From: Cryptomeria japonica
Lineage: Eukaryota; Streptophyta; Pinopsida; Cupressales; Cupressaceae
DNA: 64,000 nt
Direction: 5' to 3'
Assembly: GCF_030272615.1 (NCBI RefSeq)
Contig: NC_081414.1
Coordinates: forward strand, 522,659,637-522,723,636
Notes under the pieces: generated by a model
Databases searched by the model: none
What the model saw: only the letters and a program-made list of their open reading frames with translations
What the model was told of the DNA's origin: nothing
Program-made: the position numbers and the translations under genes
Shown: positions 35,518 to 47,995 of the stretch, one piece after another
Numbering within the stretch: position 1 is the stretch's first letter
Layout of the letters: every line of letters begins with the position of its first letter

Positions 35518-36838
35518 TGAATGGATTATAGATTCCAAATGTTCACACCATATGACTAGTGATAAAAGTAAATTCTTATCTTTTCAGGAATACAATGAAG
35601 GTCTAGTAATATTTGCAGATGACAAAGCTTGTTTGATTAAACAAAAGGGCACTATATCTTTTGATGGTAAGCACAATACTAACAATGTTTATTATGTTGA
35701 AGGTTTGAAGAAAAATCTTTTGAGTGTTGGTCAATTAGTTGAAAAAGGATTTCAGTTACAATTCAAGAATGGTAAATGCAAAATCATGAATAGAACTGGT
35801 TTGGAAATTGCAACCGGTAATCAGATTAGAAGTAATATCTTTCATTTGAATAACATTGAAAAGACATGCTTGATTGCACACATTAATGAAAGTTGGTTAT
35901 GGCACAAAAGACTCTGTCATGTATATTTTGATTGCATTGTGAAGATTAGTTCATCTAAGGTAGTAAGGGATTTATCTAAGATTTTAAAACCTCATAATCT
36001 GATATGTAAGGAATGTCAAATGGGAAAGCAAGTAAGAATAACTTTTAAAAGTATTTCTGAGAAAACCAATGATGTTCTTGATTTAATTCATATTGACTTG
36101 TGTGAACTTATGTGGTCTGGCGAGAACAAGAAGTCTACAGGGAGATAGATACTTTATGCTAATCATTGATGATTATTCTAGAATGTGTTGGGTTACTTTT
36201 CTCAGGGAGAAATTAGAAGCTTTTGGGAAATTCAAATTATTCAAGGCACTTGTAGAGAATGAAACTGGTAAGAAAATCAAATGTTTAAGATCAGATCAAG
36301 GAGGTTAATTTACATCTAAGGAGTTCGATAAATTTTGTGAAGTGAATGGAATAAGAAGACAACTAAGCACCTCGGACACCTCAATAAAATGGAGTTATCG
36401 AAAGGAAGAATAAAACTATTTTGGATGCAGCTAGAAGCATGATATCAGAAGCTAATCTACCTCATGTGTATTGGAGAGAAGCAGTGAATACAACGGTTTA
36501 CACTTTCAATAGAGTTCACATCAAAAGTGAAACCGACAAGACACCCTAAGAACTATAGTTTGGTAATATTCCTACTCTTAAGTACTTTAGAATATTTGGA
36601 AGCAAATGTTAAATTAGGAGAGATGAGTATATAGGTAAATTTGATCCTAGAAGTGATGAAGAAATATTTCTTGGGTATTCATCTAAAAGAAAAGCATATA
36701 GATGTTTTAATAAGAGATTACAGAAAATCATTGAGAGTGCAAATGTGAAGATTGATGAACTTTTTAGAAGAAATTCAAGGTCTATGGATTCTGAACCGGC
36801 AGTTTAGATAATCACAAATGAAATTGCAATCGGTAAGG
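35225..36838 (+). pseudogene. Array unit 1: zinc knuckle, protease, integrase
   Basis: Knuckle KCFNSNKISHVASRC, protease motif DSKCSHHMT (the usual DSG is DSK), then pre-integrase HKRLCHVYF...CKECQMGKQ and integrase with LIIDDYSRMCWVTF and SDQGG followed by a stop (TAA, 36306). The frameshift at about 36110-36130 between DLCEL and LARTRSLQGDRYF is shared by all units. The downstream half is more decayed than in other units (stops near 36549, 36612 and 36807). Confidence 0.8.
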
Positions 36839-38451
36839 GATTTAACTGTAATAAAATTGGTCATGTGGCATCTAGATGTCCGGATAGACATGCAAGATTA
36901 AGAGAAGAAGCTAAAAGAACATATAAGCCTAACCCTGAATATTAGAGATACCGATTCAAGAAAAATAGAGACAAATCTTACTACTATGCTGATGGAGGAG
37001 TTACTAATGATTCTAATGAAGATCCAGGACACAATGGATGGGCTTTTGTTGCAATAACAAAAGATCAACTGACACCTACTGTTCCACCAGTAGAGCTGGC
37101 CCTAGTAGCTAAAGTTGAAGAAAAGGATGAATGGATTATAGATTCCACATGTTCACATCATATGACTGGTGAGAAAAGTAAATTCTTATCTTTTCAGGAA
37201 TACAATGGAGGTCTAGTAATATTTGGAGATGACAAAGCTTGTTTGATCAGACGAAAAGGCACTATATCTTTTGATGGTAAGCACAATTCTGACAATGTTT
37301 ATTATGTTGAAGGTTTGAAGCACAATGTTTTGAGTGTTGATCAATTAGTTGAAAAAGGATTTCAGTTACAATTCAAGAATGGTAAATGCAAAATCATGAA
37401 TAGAACTGGTTTGGAAATTGCAACCGGTAATCAGACTAGAGGTAATATCTTTCATTTGAATAATATTGAAAAGACATGCTTGATTGCACACAATGATGAA
37501 AGTTGGTTATGGCACAAAAGAATCTGTCATGTAAATTTTGTTTGCATTGTGAAGATTAGTTCATCTAAGGAAGTAAGGGATTTATCTAAGATTGTAGAAC
37601 GTCATAATCCTGTATGTAAGGAATGTCAAATGGGAAAGCAAGTAAGAACGACTTTTAAAAGTATTTTTGAGAAAACCAATGATGTTCTTGATTTAATTCA
37701 TATTGACTTATGTGGACTTATGTGGTCTGGCAAGAACAAGAAGTCTACAGGGAGATAGATACTTTATGCTAATCATTGATGATTATTCTAGAATGTGTTG
37801 GGTTACTTTTCTTAGGGAGAAATCATAAGCTTTTGGGAAATTCAAATTATTCAAGGCAATTGTAGAGAATGAAACTGGTAAGAAAATCAAATGTTTAAGA
37901 TCATATCAAGGAGGTGCATTTACATTTAAGGAGTTCAATACATTTTGTGAAGTGAATGGAATAGGAAGACAACTATTAGCACCTTGAACACCTCAGCAAA
38001 ATGGAGTTATGGAAAGGAAAAATAGAACTATTCTGGATGCAGGTAGAAGCATGATATCAGAAGTTAATCTACCTCATGTGTTTTGGAGAGAAGCAGTGAA
38101 TAGAGCAGTTTACACTTTCAACAGAGTTCACATCAAAGGTGTAATGGGTAAGACACCCCATGAACTATGGTTTGGTAATATTCCTACTCTTAAGTACTTC
38201 AGAATATTTGGAAGCAAATGTTACATTAGGAGAGATGAGTATATTGGTAAATTTGATCCTAGAAGTGATGAAGGAATATTTCTTGGGTATTCATCTAAAA
38301 GAAAAGCATATAGATGTTTTAATAAGAGATTACAAAAAATCATTGAGAGTGCAAATGTGAAGATTGATGAACATTTTAGAAGAAATTCAAGGTCTATGGA
38401 TTCTGAATCGGCAGTTGAGATAATCACAAATGAAATTGCAACTGGTAAGGG
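36839..38451 (+). pseudogene. Array unit 2: zinc knuckle, protease, integrase
   Basis: Starts at the junction ...KG|FNCNKIGHVASRC. Protease motif DSTCSHHMTG, open from 37162 to 37758 through CKECQMGKQVR, then the shared frameshift, then integrase LIIDDYSRM, a TAA-type stop in REKS and a TGA in the APW segment (37985). The final part, 38009-38566, is open with ERKNRTILD (third catalytic E), and continues through the next junction into unit 3. Confidence 0.8.
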
Positions 38452-38852
38452 ATTTAATTGTAATAAAATTGGTCATGTGGCATCTAGATGTCCAAATAGA
38501 CATGCAAGATTAAGAGAAGAAGCTAAAATAATATATAAGCCTAACCCTGAATATCAGAGATACTGATTCAAGAAAACTAGAGACAAATCTTGCTACTATG
38601 TTGATGAAGGAGTTACTGATGATTCTGATTTAGATCTAGGAGACAATGGATGGGCTTCTATTGCAATAACAAAAGATCAACTGACACCTACTATTCCACC
38701 AATAGAGCAGGCCCTAGTAGCTAAAGTTGAAGAAAAGGATGAATGGATTATAGATTCCAGATGTTCACATCATATGACTGGTGATATAAGTAAATTCTTA
38801 TCTTTTCAGGAATACAATGGAGGTCTAGTAATATTTGGAGATGACAAAGCTT

Positions 38853-38857
38853 GTTTG
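38853..38857. repeat. Target-site duplication, left, element B
   Basis: GTTTG, repeated at 46784-46788. Joining the two sides restores the copia sequence found at the same place in the other array units (AAGCTTGTTTGATCAGAC). Confidence 0.9.
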
Positions 38858-40007
38858 TGTTAGGCCCAATATGGAAAGCTAATGTACTAAGAGGGGAGGG
38901 GTGAATTAGTACTTCAAAACTTTTCTTGAATAATAACTTTACTGTTATGCATAAACAAAATAGTGCAGTAACATAAAATAAAGTTAAAAGAAATAGATAA
39001 CAATCATACATGATTCACTCCATAACACATATATTTTGGTTACGCAGAAACTCTTGGTTAGAGAGAAAAACTGCGGTGGGGATGACACCCACAACTTCAC
39101 TACTGCAATAATAAAGAGTGCTCGGTTAGAGCTACATATTAGCTATTTCTGATAGCTTACCCTGTTAGGAGTAACAAGATCTATTAGATCTACCTTGCTA
39201 AAGGATTTTACAACACTTAATCTAAATGCTACACCTGGTTAGAGGCTTTACAATTTATAGACTTGATTAGAGTCTTTTACCCTGTTAAAGGTTTCTCTTA
39301 CAACTTCACAATATTACAATAAAATCATTACAAATATCTGCAACTTTACATCTGAAATGTTATAGCAGATTCTATGTGCTCAGAATAGATTACCTTTCTT
39401 ATAGCATACCTTGGTAACTCGTATAGTAACTCGGTAAACCCTTCTATTTACTCTGTTCTTCGACTGTTCTCTGAAAACCTTCTCGGTGACCTCTGTGTCT
39501 CTATAACAGTCTTCTTACACACATGTACACACCCTTAACTCATGGTGTATAAATAGATCTCTTAAGATGGTGATCCAATTCATTGCTTCGATCTTACAAA
39601 CATGATTTATCGAATGAATAACTATACAAAATATTTCATTGGTTAGATTGATCTCGAAATCATACACAATCTTCTAGTGCAATTTCCAATGCTATAATGG
39701 TTAGATGTGCATCAATCTTGTAACACGTTTTCATATGCATGTCTAGGTTCAATGAATCTAGTAACACATTTCACTTGGTGTATATCAACTCGATGTGTCA
39801 TCTTTGCTGCTCGGTAGACATGAAAAGACACTCAGTAGACAGCTTGGTGTATACTGCGTTCTATGACTGCTTTCCTCTGTATCCGACTAGACTGTGCATA
39901 TCGACTTCTCTGTGTATACCGACTGCATGATTCGGTAGTGTTAACTGACTAGAGTATATAGTATGACTTTGAATATAAAACTAATGGCAATTTGATAAGT
40001 AGTAACA
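38858..40007 (-). repeat. 3' LTR of element B
   Basis: 1150 bp. Pairs with 45658-46783; differences are scattered substitutions and a few short indels. Contains GAGGGGAGGGGTGAATTAG and, at 39044-39095, the shared motif with GCGGTGGGGATGACACCC. Confidence 0.9.
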
Positions 40008-40020
40008 ATCTCCCCTTTTG
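40008..40020 (-). promoter_or_regulatory. Polypurine tract of element B
   Basis: ATCTCCCCTTTTG on + reads CAAAAGGGGAGAT on the coding strand, directly upstream of the 3' LTR. Confidence 0.85.
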
Positions 40021-40343
40021 ACATTAGTTGAGATGTTTGACAAAAACTACTTTAAAAGTCATAACTCAAAAATCTATATACTTGACAGTATATACTATAG
40101 TCAATGAAATAGTATATTCTGATATACTCCCCTTATCATTATACTGTACAAAACTTTGATTTTGCATGCTCGGTTTTGTGCTTGTGTGCTCTGCATACTG
40201 TCCTTGGATACTCTACATACTCTGCTTGGTATACTCCCCCTGTATTCAATACTCCGAATACTATATCAAAATTGTATCACCAAAACTGTATTACTCCCCA
40301 AATATATAGTATCACTCCCCCTTTTTGACAAACATCAAAAACT

Positions 40344-43300
40344 TTAATTTCCATCCAGGGGTGGTAACTGGTCAAAAATGGATTTGTACTTTTTCTGGGC
40401 ATTGGTGAGAGCAACAGAGAGTGCATCCTTTACACTTTCCATTAAAGAATTTTGTGCTTGAATATCAGCCAATAGTGATATTAAGCCATCAAGAGTGCTT
40501 CCCTCTTGTGTAGTAGATAGGAGTGTGGCTTGGTTAATCTGTTCTTGAACTGATGAAAGATGAGGAAGGAATAATGTCTGGACTGTCGTTATATCCATCC
40601 TGATCTTATGTTCTTCATTTCTGAGTTCCAATTGTTGAGCCATGAGCTGTTGAAGCTTGGTATAAAAATTTAGAACTAAATTGGGCTCTGGGGTTAACTT
40701 ATTTGAGAGATTGGTGATCTCTTTCTCAATTGCATCAGTTTTATTTTAATGAGTAAAGAAAATGTACAAAGTTTCTGAAATAAATAGAGAATGTGCTTGA
40801 GTTGAGGGGATAACTCAGCAATGAATTTGACAAGTTTGATTTTGCCAATAGCTAGATATTTCTGTACCTCTTCTATCATTTTTGCAATAAGCTCCTTGTC
40901 TTTTAGCTTGCTCAAGTACTCAGATGCATCAACTCTAGATGTTTCTATTTGATTAAGGAGTTCATCCAGTTGGATGTGGATGGCTGCATCGATTGACACT
41001 GTAGCTGTAGGTAGCATTTCTAGTAGCAGTGTCTTCACCTTCTGAAGTACTTTATTCTTCTTTTGTATGGCCATCTATTTTTCTTGTTCGGCCTTTGCTT
41101 TGCATAGTTCACCGAAATCAATGAGTGCTTGCCCCTTTAATTTTGATATATCCACATTGGGCAACACTATTGGTTTAGATAAATCAACTTTGAAACTATG
41201 CTTTTTCACTTTCTTCTCTTTACCTTTGGTTGGTTGGACAAAGACAATAGCTTGAGAAGCATGCTGACCCTCGGTAGGTTGCTCGGTAGAGGAAACACTT
41301 TGGTCGGTTCCTGTAGCCGCTGTGGTGTCTTTTGGTGTCTCAGCTACTACATTTTCAATGCTCGAGGGTGCTTGAGAGGTCTGTTCTTGAGTAGTATCTT
41401 CTCTTGTTGTAGATTTGTGACCTTCGGTACCTTGTGCTATATCTTGAGGAGCTTCGGTAGAGATAGGCTGAGTGATCGATGGATAAGGTTAAACTTGTTC
41501 TAAAATGGATTCACTAGATACAAGTTTTGCATATGTAGTGCCTTCTATCATTTCCTGCTCTGGTTCCTCTATATCCATGACATCTTCATCAATTTGAATA
41601 GTGTCAGCTGGGTCTTGTTCGGTAACATTAGGACCATGCTCGGTGACATCGTGCTTGTGCTCAGTGACATCAACAATTTCAACTGTAGATTGTTCACTGA
41701 CATCCTTGATTTTGAAGATTTCCTGCCATTTTGCTTTTGTCTCATTCTCTACATCAATATATAGCCCATTCATCAGTTTTAAGGCTCTCTGTTTGACAAG
41801 AAATTTTGAATTGTAGGTTGTCAAATGTTCCTTTATTTCTGCTACAGACATATTAGGAAATAGATGGACTAGACTTCTTTCTCTGATTTGTTTCTCTGAG
41901 TCCATTGCATATATCCACCTATTATCAATATGCAAGTAAAGTTCATTTGGGAGTGACTTTACTAGTTCCAATGGAGCTAACTGGAACTTTAGAAGTGTGC
42001 AGATGACAACTTCTTCAATTTGTCTCTTCTCATCATTATTTATAGTTTCATACTTGACATATCTAAATGAACCAAATCCACCATATTCTTTCAGATTGGC
42101 ACAGAAGTTTTCAACACTATGTATATTTACCTTCTTGCTCTTGACAATCTAGAATTTGTTTGCATCTTCAGATTCTGTATCACTAGACTCTTTTTCCAAA
42201 ATGAGTCTCCAAGTAGATTTCTTGTAGGTCTTGGTTACCTTGGGAGTAGTAACACTCTTTTGTTTCTTACTTGGTGATGCAGCTAATGCTCTAGTGCTAG
42301 GTATCTTTGTTGGAGGAGTCGGTAGGGCCTTTGAAGTGTCCTATTTCTTTCTTTTTAACACTTTGCCCTTAGGCAGTTCGGTGCTTAGCGTTATAGGTTC
42401 CTCTTGAGCTTCGGATTCCTCTTCGGTGATGGCAAGAGTGCCTTTGACAGGTGTAGAGGAAGAGTCTTCTCCAAATTTCTCCATTAAAACCTTTATCATC
42501 TTTATTGATTTTCTTGTAGCTTTGGGTACTACAATGCTCATTTTTACTTTTCCCTTCACTTCTTCATAGGTTCCATACCTCAGCTTGGTAGCATGGCTTG
42601 GTAATGTAAGAAATGCATCAATTTGTTGTTGTGTGATGTCAAAGTCAATCTCATAACCCATAGGTGGCAAAGATTGAGTTCTTGGTTCCACAACATTCAC
42701 ATAACAGTAGTCAGTGTCTACCTCAAAGCATATATCATCTTTATATTTCTCCACTAGATGGGGTGGAATTCGGTACCTGTTGTGTGTCTTCTCTTGAAAT
42801 TTACTGAAATAATCATCCATTATGTCATTGAAATTATCACCTAGTTTCTTGATAAAGTCATTAATCTGATGGGTGATTGGTTGGTGTAGCTCCCAAACTA
42901 CTTTACCGACTGATGGAAAGAATTTTTCAAAGTAGAAAAACATGCATACAAGAAGTGAACCAAACTTTAGAGTATTTGCCGAGTTGTTCTTCTTCGGCTT
43001 CCTTATTGTGTTCAGATTCTCAAACAGGTTCTTCAATAACACTTCACATAAGTCAATTTTCATTCCCTTTTTCACAATTTTATAGGCTATGTCAACTGCT
43101 ACACATGGTACATTGTTTTCCCTTGCTGATTGGAAGAAATAGTAACCAATTACTCTAATGGAAAACTTAAGTTCTGCATCAGTGACATTGTTTAGTTTTA
43201 GTCCTCTGTAATCAGATTCCACTCCAGTTAAACTGATCAATTCCTTCTATGATATCATCTTTTGAGCTTGTGCATGATCATAGATAGGTAACCGGTGATC

Positions 43301-43702
43301 ACATGAATGATTTCCTTGGTGATTTTAAATGGTTGCTCTTCTAGCCACATGAAATCATCATGAACTCTGCTCAAAACAAAATTGACCCATTGGGGCTTGA
43401 ACACACGAGGATAGGTTAGGGCTTCAGTCAATCCTTTGATTCTGATGTGTTCATACTTGCTATTTAATACACCATCGGTACATAGTTCATCATAGGTGTC
43501 TCTTATCTCAACATGATCGAGTTCTTCAACACGACATTTGGTGAAGAATATAACATCTTCGACTAACAAGACTCGATCCAAAGATGAGTGAAAAGGCGGT
43601 TTTGTCATCCGGTTCGGAGGCGACTTTAGGAGTCAAAGAGTATTTCAGTGAGGGCTTCTCTACATTCTTGACAACAATGGGATCTTGGATCTTGGGTGCC
43701 AT
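40344..43702 (-). pseudogene. Element B ORF2, unrecognised protein
   Basis: ATG at 43702 (MAPKIQDPIVV), end at a stop at 40344, more than 1000 codons in all. Two frameshifts (near 43600 and 43250) and stops (42341, about 42150 and 40960-40660) break it. Order of parts: N-terminal region with SRVHDDFMWLEEQPFKITKE; a 299-codon segment (43240-42341) with FGSLLVCMFFYFEKFFPSVG and MGYEIDFDITQQ; a Lys/Ser-rich hinge; a helical region (41971-41489) with three DVTEH-like repeats; a low-complexity acidic stretch; and a coiled-coil-like tail (41074-40344). No catalytic motif is seen. It is homologous in order and motifs to element A ORF2. Confidence 0.6.
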
Positions 43703-44289
43703 TGAATATTTCAGGTAAAAACTTAGCAACGAGTCCTTAGGGTTTCAGAATTTCAAACGACAAATGCTTCACACTTAGCAGATAATAACAATTTGATAAG
43801 ATCGGTAAGCTAGCTTAATAGTGTGATGAGATTTGATGTAAATACCTTGAATTCGCTTTGAATGAGGTTTTGATCACCTTGGAATCTCTCTTCTCTACTC
43901 TTTTGAAAACTTGGTAAGTGTAAATGACCGCCAAAATGCTTTTAAGTACACAAAATACCTTATCGGGCTCCATGTAGGTTAGGTCAAAAACATTAAATGC
44001 ACTCGGTTCACCTTTAACCGATTTACTCTCCTTTTTGTTTTAACTGAGTAACCAAATTTCCTTCATTTACCGACTTGACAGGCTTCCTGTATTCACCGAC
44101 TTGATAGGTTTCCTGTAAAGTACTTTTGATAGAACTTACTAATGCATCTTAACTATGCAGATTTTGAATTTAGTACATGATAGAATAGGAACTATTATGA
44201 TTTTAACCTTCAGAGAATGCAGTTCCTTAATACCTTTACTAATTAATTTGGAATAGGTTCACCTAACTCGGTAGGTAAGGTGCTTTCTT

Positions 44290-45595
44290 CATTTGACACA
44301 ACTTCCTTCTTTTTCCAAATCATTTGTAATTTGCCTCTTATTTATTCAGTGTCTCCTCTAGGTTGATCTCTGCAATCTCCAGCTAAATGTCCAACTTTGT
44401 GACAATGAAAACATGCCATACCAGAATTTCTCCATGATCTTCATTTGTTCATTCCAAACCTTATAAAATAGTTAGCACTAATATGTCCATATCTTCCACA
44501 ACATTCACACCATATCCTTGTATTGTAATCTCATGGTACTACTGCATATTGTCGGTAAGGATCTGTGTGAGTTCGGTAACCTCTAGTGTTTGCTCAGTGT
44601 GCAGACCACATGTAGTTCTTTTGCTTAAGCTAGCACTTCTCGGTACTATGTCCATATCTATTGTAGTTTCTACAAAACCCTTTGAATTTTGCCTTCTGAT
44701 AGTTGTTAATAGACTTTGTCCTACATTGATTAGATGTATGACCATATTTATTGCAATTGTAACAATAACCATTGGACTTAGTGATATTTGGTTTCTTACC
44801 TTTTCTGATTTGGCATATGTTGGTAGTATGACCTTGATTTCCATAGTAGTAGCAAATAGGCTTCTTTCTTTTGATGTTATTCCTATTTCTAGCTTGCTTT
44901 GATGATTCTCCTCTCTCGGTAGTATGAATTCCTTTCTCGATAGAGTCTTTTCCTTTGTAACCAAGTCCTACATCTTTGTTGGGTCTTGTTGTATTTAGTT
45001 GCTCATCCAACATCTTTGATGCTTCATAACTCTTCTTCAGTGTTTCTCTGGATTTCTTCTCTGTTTCAAGTTCATCGGTCAATCTTGATACTTCAAATTT
45101 CAATGCTTGATTTTCATCATTCTTCAGAATTGCTTCATGATGTGCATAACCTAGTTGATCTGTCATATTTTGTTGAATCCCAATCAACCTTATGATTTCA
45201 TCATTTTTATCAGACACTAAGACTTCAAGTTATTGTTTCTCTCTTTCTAGATCTCTTGCTTTATCCTTAGTTGTCCTTAGTGCATCTAGATTTTTAGTCA
45301 TTTGTGTGCTGAAATGTTCATGTTCTCTTTTCATTGCTTTTAGTTGATCAACCAGTGCTTTGTTCTTTTCTTTCAATACTCCAATCATTTCTCCAGTCTC
45401 TTTAGATATACTATTCTTAGATGATGTCTCAATTTGTTCCACTAATTCTTGAGAATCCTACAAGTCATCAGATAATCTTCTTCTTACTTTCAGAGATTTT
45501 TGCATTTGCCTTTGCATGTCTGCAATCACTTGATTAGCATGATCCAACTCTTCCTGTAGATATACAATCCTTCGAGATTGTTTGTAGCCTTCCAT
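44290..45595 (-). pseudogene. Element B ORF1, coiled-coil protein with five zinc knuckles
   Basis: ATG at 45595 (MEGYKQSRRIVYLQEEL). A long heptad-like coiled coil runs to about 45000 with two in-frame stops (45458 and 45230) but no frameshift. Then come five CCHC-type knuckles spaced over 170 residues: CYYYGNQGHTTNIC (one Cys lost), CYNCNKYGHTSNQC, CRNYNRYGHSTEKC, CECCGRYGHISANY and CFHCHKVGHLAGDC, with stops between the last three. Most Gag proteins have one or two knuckles. Probable role: RNA packaging and particle assembly (inference). Confidence 0.65.
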
Positions 45596-45642
45596 TGATA
45601 AGATCTTTCTCTTTAGGTAGTTAAACCCTTTTCCAAGATTCA

Positions 45643-45656
45643 AGCTCTGATACCAA
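45643..45656 (-). promoter_or_regulatory. Primer binding site of element B
   Basis: The coding strand reads ATTGGTATCAGAGC directly after the 5' LTR, which contains the same methionine-tRNA-type site as the copia element at 34346. Confidence 0.85.
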
Positions 45657-45657
45657 T

Positions 45658-46783
45658 TGTTAGGACCAAAATGGAAAGCTAATGTACTGAGAGGGGAGGG
45701 GTGAATCAATACTTCAAAAACTTGAGTAATAACTTTACTGTTATGCATAAACAAAATAGTGTAGTAACATAAAATAAAGTTAAAACAAATAGATAACAAT
45801 CATACATGATTCACTCCATAACACATATATTTTGGTTATACAGAAACTCTTGGTTAGAGAGAAAAACTACGGTGGGGATGGCACCGACAACTTCACTACT
45901 GCAATAATAAAGAGTGCTTGATTAGAGCTACATATTAGCTATTTCTGATAGCTTACCTTGTTAGGAGTAACAAGATCTATTAGATCTACCTTGCTAAAGG
46001 ATTTTACAACACTTAATCTAAATGTTGCACCTGGTTAGAGGCTTTACAATTTATAGACTTGATTAGAGTCTTTTACCCTGTTAAAGGTTTCTCTTACAAC
46101 TTCACAATATTACAATAAAATCATTACAAATATCTGCAACTTTACATTTGAAATGTTATAGTAGATTCTATGTGCTCAGAATAGATTACCTTGCTTATAG
46201 CATACCTCGGTAAGCCCTTCTATTTACTATGATCTTCGACTGTTCTCTGAAAACCTTCTCGGTGACCTCTGTGTCTCTGTACTAGTCTTCTTACACACAT
46301 GTACACACGCTTAACTCATGCTATATAAATAGATCTCTTAAGATAGTGATCCAATTCATTGCTTCGATCTTAATAACATGATTTATCGAATGAATAACTA
46401 TACAAAATATTTCATTGGTTAGATTGATCTCAAAATCATACACAATCTTTTGGTGCAATTTCCAATGTGATAATGGTTAGATGTGCCTCGATCTTGTAAC
46501 ACGTTTTCATATGCATGTCTAGGTTCAATGAATCTGGTAACATGTTTCACTCGGTGTATATCAACTCGATGTGTCATCTTTGCTTCTCGGTAGACATGAA
46601 AAGATACTCGGTAGACAACACGGTGTATACTGCGTTCTATGACTGCTTTCCTCTGTAACCGACTAGACTGTGCATACCGACTTCTTTGTGTATACCGACT
46701 GCATGATTCGGTAGTGTTAACCGACTAGAGTATATAGTATGACTTTGAATATAAAACTAATGGTAATTTGATAAGTAGTAACA
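45658..46783 (-). repeat. 5' LTR of element B
   Basis: 1126 bp, partner of 38858-40007, with the same TGTTAG and TAACA ends and shared internal motifs. Confidence 0.9.
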
Positions 46784-46788
46784 GTTTG
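46784..46788. repeat. Target-site duplication, right, element B
   Basis: GTTTG, identical to 38853-38857. Confidence 0.9.
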
Positions 46789-47995
46789 ATCAGACGAAAA
46801 GGCACTATATCTTTTGATGGTAAGCACAATTCTGACAATGTTTATTATGTTGAAGGTTTCAAGCACAATCTTTTGAGTGTTGGTCAATTAGTTGAAAAAG
46901 GATTTCAGTTACAATTCAAGAATGGTAAATGCAAAATCATGAATAGAACTGGTTTGGAAATTGCAACCGGTAATCAGACTAGAGGTAATATCTTTCATTT
47001 GAATAACATTGAAAAGACATGCTTCATTGCACACATTGATGAAAGTTGGTTATGGCAGAAAAGACTCTGGCATGTAAATTTTGATTGCATTGTGAAGATT
47101 AGTTCATCTAAGGAAGTAAGGGATTTATCTAAGATTGTAAAACCTCATAATCCGGTATGTAAGGAATTTCAAATGGGAAAGCAAGTAAGAACAACTTTTA
47201 AAAGTATTTCTGAGAAAACCAATGATGTTCTTGATTTAATTCATATTGACTTATGTGGACTTATGTGGTCTGGCAAGAACAAGAAGTCTACAGGGAGATA
47301 GATACTTTATGCTAATCATTGATGATTATTCTAGAATGTGTTGGGTTACTTTTCTCAGGGAGAAATCAAAAGCTTTTGGGAAATTCAAATTATTCAAGGC
47401 ACTTGTAGAGAATGAAACTGGCAAGAAAATCAAATGTTTATGATCAGATCAAGGAGGTGAATTTACATCTAAGGAGTTTAATACATTTTGTGAAGTGAAT
47501 GGAATAAGAAGACAACTATCAGCACCTTGGACACCTCAGCAAAATGGAGTTGTGGAAAGGAAGAATAGAACTATTCTGCATGTAGCTAGAAGCATGATAT
47601 CAGAAGCTAATCTACCTCATGTGTATTGGAGAGAAGCAGTGAATACAATGGTTTACACTTTCAATAGAGTTCACATCAAAGGTGAAACCGGCAAGACACC
47701 CTATGAACTATGGTTTGGTAATATTCCTACTCTTAAGTACTTCAGAATATTTGGAAGAAAATGTTACATTAGGAGAGATGAGTATATTGGTAAATTTGAT
47801 CCTAGAAGTGATGAAGGAATATTTCTTTGGTATTCATCTAAAAGCAAAGCATATAGATGTTTTAATAAGAGATTACAGAAAATCATTGAGAGTACAAATG
47901 TGAAGATTGATGAACATTTTAGAAGAAAATCAAGGTCTATGGATTTTGAACCGGTAGTTGAGATAATCACAAATGAAATTGTAACCGGTAAGGGA

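Larger units (their letters stand above)
38858..46783 (-). mobile_element. Pol-less LTR element B, complete with two LTRs
   Basis: 7926 bp inserted in array unit 3 and flanked by the 5-bp duplication GTTTG (38853-38857 and 46784-46788). LTRs are 38858-40007 and 45658-46783, nearly identical, ends TGTTAG...TAACA. On the coding strand: PBS, ORF1 (45595-44290), ORF2 (43702-40344), polypurine tract. No protease, RT, RNase H or integrase is recognised, so transposition must have used enzymes of another element. The matching LTRs and exact duplication show it moved as a unit fairly recently relative to its neighbours. Confidence 0.9.
38452..47995 (+). pseudogene. Array unit 3, split by element B
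   Basis: The unit runs 38452-38857, is interrupted by element B (38858-46783), and resumes after the duplicated GTTTG at 46789, continuing to 47995. Protease motif DSRCSHHMTG. The second part (46768-47301) is open through the pre-integrase; after the shared frameshift come LIIDDYSRM and a TGA at 47441, then an open segment 47495-48253 with the intact APWTPQQNGVVERKNRT block. Confidence 0.8.

Noticed and set aside
44483-44902. Plus-strand frame of 139 codons over the zinc knuckles
   Set aside because: It is the shadow of the minus-strand ORF1, whose CCHC spacing is clear.
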